Origin: Curtobacterium sp. Leaf261
GTDB lineage: Bacteria > Actinomycetota > Actinomycetes > Actinomycetales > Microbacteriaceae
NCBI RefSeq assembly: GCF_001422205.1
Contig: NZ_LMMJ01000012.1
Span: 1 to 64,000, forward strand
DNA: 64,000 bases
Reading direction: 5' to 3'
In this document: piece by piece, positions 60,634-64,000 of the stretch
How the letters are laid out: each line of letters opens with the position of its first letter
Numbering within the stretch: position 1 is the stretch's first letter
The notes under the pieces: model-generated
The model's database searches: none
Told to the model about the DNA's origin: nothing
What the model saw: the letters and a program-made list of their open reading frames with translations, nothing else
Made by a program: the position numbers and the translations under genes

Positions 60634-61620
60634 ATGGGTAGGCACAGCGCAGAACCACGTAGCGTCCGCACTCCGGTGACCGCAGCGACCGACATCGTCG
60701 GTGCCGGTCTCACGGAGCACACAGCGACCCCGTCCGACCACGGACCCGGCGAGCGACGGGCGGCCATCGGTCGACCCCGTGGTCTCGCGCCGGTGTCCGT
60801 CGCCGCGAGTCGCGTCTCCGACACGAGCGTCTCGGAGATCGTCGCCGCGGCGATCGCGCCCGCCCCGGTCGTCAAGCCGGCCGCAGCGCGCATCAGCCGT
60901 CAGCAGCGTCGCGCCGCCGCCGCGTCACGCCCCGCGAACCGTGCGACGGCACCGCGGCTGACCGGCACGGCGCTCATCCGCCGCCGTGCGACGATCCCCG
61001 CGCTGTCGTTCTTCGCCGTCTTCGGGTTCGTCGGCGGCTCGCTGGTGAACCCGCTCCAGGGTGCCGACATGGCATCCGCGGCAGTCGTGGCCCCGCCGCT
61101 CCAGAAGGTCGGCCCCGCGCAGGCGTACACCGCCCACGGCACGTACGCGGACGCGGTGGACCGCGACGGCTACGGCGTCACGAAGCCTGCCCCGGTCGTC
61201 GTGCCGACCCCGGCACCGACCGCCGAGGCCACCACCGGTACGACCGCTGCGACCGCCAAGACGGCGAGCACCGCGAAGACCACCGGCGGCGCAGCAGCAC
61301 CGTCTGCGGGCACCCCCGACCCCGGCAGCGCGAAGGCGATCGCCCTCGACATGGTGACCGCGCGCGGCTGGGGAGCCGACCAGTACAACTGCCTCGTCTC
61401 CCTGTGGAACAAGGAGTCGGGCTGGAACGTGTACGCGTACAACCCGTCTGGTGCCTACGGCATCCCGCAGTCGCTGCCCGGCTCGAAGATGGCGTCCGCG
61501 GGTGCGGACTGGCAGACCAACCCGGCGACGCAGATCACCTGGGGACTCAACTACATCACCGGTGTGTACGGCACGCCGTGCGGTGCGTGGGGTCACAGCG
61601 TCTCCTACAACTGGTATTGA
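60634..61620 (+). CDS. Secreted lytic-transglycosylase-like protein (APF C-terminal-like domain)
   Basis: 328 residues. A long basic cytosolic N-terminus of about 115 residues and one membrane helix (ATIPALSFFAVFGFVGGSLV) are followed by a Thr/Ala/Pro-rich extracellular linker (about 185-225). The C-terminal lysozyme-like domain is AKAIALDMVTARGWGADQYNCLVSLWNKESGWNVYAYNPSGAYGIPQSLPGSKMASAG, in which Glu of NKESGW is the catalytic acid. It probably cleaves peptidoglycan glycan strands. The ATG has no strong ribosome-binding site. Confidence 0.85.
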   Translation: MGRHSAEPRSVRTPVTAATDIVGAGLTEHTATPSDHGPGERRAAIGRPRGLAPVSVAASRVSDTSVSEIVAAAIAPAPVVKPAAARISRQQRRAAAASRPANRATAPRLTGTALIRRRATIPALSFFAVFGFVGGSLVNPLQGADMASAAVVAPPLQKVGPAQAYTAHGTYADAVDRDGYGVTKPAPVVVPTPAPTAEATTGTTAATAKTASTAKTTGGAAAPSAGTPDPGSAKAIALDMVTARGWGADQYNCLVSLWNKESGWNVYAYNPSGAYGIPQSLPGSKMASAGADWQTNPATQITWGLNYITGVYGTPCGAWGHSVSYNWY

Positions 61621-61626
61621 TCGGCA

Positions 61627-61923
61627 GTGCCGCGGAGCAACCGGCCTCGCGGTCATCGGCGTGAGGACGAGGACGACGAGTCCGGCCTGACCCGCATGAT
61701 GAGCGGGTGGAAGCGGACCGAGGTCCGACGGGGTCTCGAGTACACCGTGCAGCCCGTGGGTGTGACCGCGGCGGCCAAGGAGTACATCTGCCCCGGGTGC
61801 ACCCAGGTCATCCAGCCCGGTGTCGCCCACGTCGTGGTGTGGCGGGCGGACGGCGTCCTCGGCGACGCGGCCGACCTCGCTGCCCGTCGGCACTGGCACA
61901 ACCACTGCTGGAGCATCGCGTGA
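61627..61923 (+). CDS. Small zinc-ribbon-like protein, unknown function
   Basis: 98 residues. A charged N-terminus (RREDEDDESG) is followed by YICPGCTQVIQPGVAHVVVW and RRHWHNHCW, giving a likely Zn site C-x2-C...H-x2-H-C. Similar short proteins next to an alpha/beta hydrolase are seen in actinobacteria, sometimes labelled ATP/GTP-binding without evidence. GTG start; the stop overlaps the next gene. Confidence 0.75.
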   Translation: MPRSNRPRGHRREDEDDESGLTRMMSGWKRTEVRRGLEYTVQPVGVTAAAKEYICPGCTQVIQPGVAHVVVWRADGVLGDAADLAARRHWHNHCWSIA

Positions 61924-62666
61924 CCGACGCCGCCGTGGACGAGATCCGGAGCAGCACCGTCCTCCCCGCACGTCGGACCGAGTTCGAGCTCGTCACGGAC
62001 GACCACCTCACGCTCGTCGGTGAGCTCGCCGAGCCGCTCGACGGACCCGCACGCGGCACGATCGTCACCCTCCACCCATTGCCGACGGCGCACGGGTTCA
62101 TGGACTCGCACGTGCTCAAGAAGGCCGCCGCGCGACTGCCGGCCCTCGCGGGCATCGCCGTCTCCCGGTTCAACTTCCGGTCGGTCACCTCGCCGCGAGG
62201 TACCTCCGAGGGTTCGTTCGGCGACGGCGAGAGCGAGGGATTCGACCTCCGGGCCGCCGTGCAGGACATCGAGGCACGCGGGCTGCCGAAGCCGTGGCTC
62301 GTCGGCTGGTCGTTCGGGACCGAGGTGATCCTGAAGCACGCGCTCGAGCACGTCGAGCGCGGTGCCGTGGCGGGCGTGGTGCTCCTCTCGCCTCCGCTCC
62401 GCCGGACGACAGACGAGGAGCTCGTCCGCTGGCGCGGCGTGACCGTGCCGGTCGTGGCGCTCGTGCCGGAGTTCGACGACTTCCTGCGGCCGGACGCTGC
62501 CGTCGCGCAGTTCGCCGCCGTACCCGAGGTGCAGGTCGTCCCGGTCGCGGGGGCAAAGCACCTCTGGGTGGGGGAGAAGTACGTGCGGATCGTGCTCGAC
62601 GCGATCGCCGACCTCGTCGTCCCCGGGTCAGCCCCGCTGCCGACCGAGTGGGACCACACCGCCTGA
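61920..62666 (+). CDS. Alpha/beta hydrolase
   Basis: 248 residues. The nucleophile elbow G-W-S-F-G is in PWLVGWSFGTEV. HPLPTAHGFMDSHVLKKAA gives the oxyanion region, FNFRSVTSPRGTSEG is typical of the YtfM-like alpha/beta hydrolase group, and AGAKHLW holds the catalytic His. The substrate is unknown and it is probably cytosolic. GTG overlaps the preceding stop, so the two genes are coupled. Confidence 0.88.
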   Translation: MTDAAVDEIRSSTVLPARRTEFELVTDDHLTLVGELAEPLDGPARGTIVTLHPLPTAHGFMDSHVLKKAAARLPALAGIAVSRFNFRSVTSPRGTSEGSFGDGESEGFDLRAAVQDIEARGLPKPWLVGWSFGTEVILKHALEHVERGAVAGVVLLSPPLRRTTDEELVRWRGVTVPVVALVPEFDDFLRPDAAVAQFAAVPEVQVVPVAGAKHLWVGEKYVRIVLDAIADLVVPGSAPLPTEWDHTA

Positions 62667-62711
62667 CACCCCGTGCGGGTCGGCGTCAGTGCCGTTCAGT
62701 GTCGGAGCCGG

Positions 62712-64000
62712 TCAGTCGGTGGCTGTTGGGTCCACCGCGTGGGAGAGCACCCCGCGGAGGTTCTCGAGGTACCCGGCGACCGCCTCCCGTTCCATCCGGA
62801 TGGCTGCGAGTCGGTCCTCGGCGTCCGCGAGGAGCCGCTCGGTGCGCGCCTCGGCGTCGCTGACGAGGGCGTGCGCACGGTCCTGGGCCGCACGGACCGT
62901 CTGCTGCGCGGTTTCCTCAGCGGTCTGGGTCCGTTCCCGGGCACCGTCCCTCGACTCGCGGTCGAGACGGTCGGCCTCCGATCGGGCATCGGCCGCGCGG
63001 CGGACGGCGTCGGCGAGCTGCAGGTTCGCCTCGTCGAGGTACCGCTGGGTCTCGGTGACCGTGTCGTGGTGCTTCTGGAGGTAGTCCTGCTCCGCTTCGT
63101 CGCGGCGGCCGGCGAGCTCGGACTCCAGGGCGGTCCGAGCCGCGTCCCGCTCGCGGACGATCGCCGCGCGTGCCTCGTCGAGGTCTCGCGCGTGGTCGGC
63201 GCGGTCACGATCGATCTCGGCACGCAGGGCGATCCGCTCGGCCTCGAGAGCACCGAGCTCCGCGCTCCGGCGGTCGGCGACCTCGGTGTCGAGCTCGGCG
63301 TGTTCGGCCTCCCGACGCTCGGCGATCTCGGTCTCGTGGGCCTCGAGCGCGCGTCGGGCGTCGGCCTCTGCGTCGGCGCGTTCGCGGCTGAGGCGCTCTC
63401 GCTGCTCGACGGACTCGCGGTCGAGCCGTTCGGCGGTCTCGGCGACGAGGCGCTCGTTCTCTGCGCGGGTCTGCTCGACGTCGACGGCGACCTCGGCGCG
63501 GGCGGACTCGACCTCCCGCGCGAGTGCGCTGCGGCCGGCGCTGCGTTCCTGCTCCCACGCGGCACGGGCGCTCGCGAGCTCCTGGTCGAGGGCGGACCTC
63601 GACTCGGCGAGTTCCCGGTCCCACGCGGCGCGGTCAGCACCGAGCTCGGCGTCGAGGTCGTCGCGCGCGTCCCCGAGCTCGGCGTCGAGGTCGGCGCGAC
63701 GGCTCGCGACCTCGGCCTCGAGTGCGGCGCGTCCGACCGTGAGCTCGCGCGCGAGACCGTCCTGTCCGGCCGCGAGGGTCCGGTCCCAGTCGTCACGGGC
63801 GGCGGCGAGCTCACGATCGAGTGTGTCGTGCCCCTCGGTGGTGGCGCGGTCGAGTTCGGCGGTGCGGCGCTCGTGCTCGACGTCGAACACGCTCCGGCGG
63901 TGCTCGGTGTCGCGGTCGAGGGCTGCGGCGGCCTGGCGTGCGTCGGCGGACTCCTGCTCGGCGACCTCGCGCAGCTCGGCGACCTCCCGCTCCACGGCCG
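62712..64000 (-). CDS. Long coiled-coil protein (N-terminus beyond window)
   Basis: Visible part about 429 residues, reading off the right edge without a convincing start; the GTG at 63995 is probably internal. Nearly all heptad-like Ala/Glu/Arg/Asp sequence, with repeated words such as ELGDARDDLDAELGADRAAWDREL. It ends LLADAEDRLAAIRMEREAVAGYLENLRGVLSHAVD. The composition and C-terminal pattern resemble actinobacterial cytoskeletal or polarity coiled coils (Scy/FilP/DivIVA-like), but this is a weak assignment. There is no membrane segment. Confidence 0.7.
   Translation of the reverse strand, partial: AVEREVAELREVAEQESADARQAAAALDRDTEHRRSVFDVEHERRTAELDRATTEGHDTLDRELAAARDDWDRTLAAGQDGLARELTVGRAALEAEVASRRADLDAELGDARDDLDAELGADRAAWDRELAESRSALDQELASARAAWEQERSAGRSALAREVESARAEVAVDVEQTRAENERLVAETAERLDRESVEQRERLSRERADAEADARRALEAHETEIAERREAEHAELDTEVADRRSAELGALEAERIALRAEIDRDRADHARDLDEARAAIVRERDAARTALESELAGRRDEAEQDYLQKHHDTVTETQRYLDEANLQLADAVRRAADARSEADRLDRESRDGARERTQTAEETAQQTVRAAQDRAHALVSDAEARTERLLADAEDRLAAIRMEREAVAGYLENLRGVLSHAVDPTATD

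Noticed and set aside
62712-63995. GTG 63995 as the true start of the coiled-coil protein
   Set aside because: The frame remains open to the window edge and the codon sits inside uninterrupted coiled coil, so the gene most likely begins outside the window.

Overview
The window is a very G+C-rich chromosomal segment (roughly 70 % by eye) from an actinobacterium. GTG starts are frequent, and actinobacterial markers are present: Lsr2, DUF3515, DUF2469 and a DivIVA-domain protein. Gene order and protein style fit the Microbacteriaceae (Curtobacterium/Clavibacter relatives), but the genus is an inference. It is almost entirely core genome. I see no insertion sequence, prophage or CRISPR array.

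Layout. (1) 1-2.9 kb: the end of an rRNA operon (5S), gltX, a thioredoxin-reductase-like flavoprotein and tRNA-Gln. (2) 2.9-10.1 kb, the most accessory part: a VOC protein, a serine hydrolase, and a sugar ABC importer (binding lipoprotein plus two permeases) followed by its probable LacI-type regulator; a perfect LacI-type operator lies before the importer. (3) 10.1-13.7 kb: an MBL-fold hydrolase, tRNA-Glu, a 690-bp gene-poor stretch, a histidine phosphatase and a FUSC membrane protein. (4) 14-25.9 kb: leuCD, murA, plsC, gpsA and ddl (leucine, phospholipid and peptidoglycan precursors), then DUF3515, thiL, rsmD, recG and coaD. (5) 26-37.6 kb: yceD-rpmF-rnc-mutM-smc, an acetyltransferase, a TerC protein behind a yybP-ykoY (manganese) riboswitch, ftsY and ffh. 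(6) 37.6-41.8 kb: a GCS2-type ligase, a FabL-like reductase and a FadH-like iron-sulfur flavoprotein. (7) 42-64 kb: rpsP-khpA-rimM-trmD, map, rplS-lepB-rnhB-DUF2469, lsr2, yraN-comM-dprA-xerC, an M23 peptidase, a sugar MFS transporter, rpsB-tsf-pyrH-frr-cdsA, a DivIVA-domain protein, a lytic-transglycosylase-like protein, two small enzymes or Zn proteins, and a long coiled-coil protein cut by the window edge.

How it works together. Most genes serve translation (gltX, two tRNAs, L32, S16, L19, S2, EF-Ts, RRF, RimM, TrmD, Map), protein targeting (FtsY, Ffh, LepB), envelope precursors (MurA, Ddl, PlsC, GpsA, CdsA, M23) and DNA maintenance (RecG, MutM, SMC, XerC, DprA, ComM).

The most unusual content lies between genes. 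There are three families of dispersed palindromes: a REP-like family with asymmetric arms, a 70-75 bp AACACC/GGTGTT family, and a 74-bp GAACACCC family. There are also several short tandem arrays (6-, 13-, 15- and 27-bp periods). Every convergent gene pair with a gap above about 50 bp carries one of these elements. A perfect hairpin that buries the yraN ribosome-binding site and the Mn riboswitch are the clearest cis-regulatory finds.
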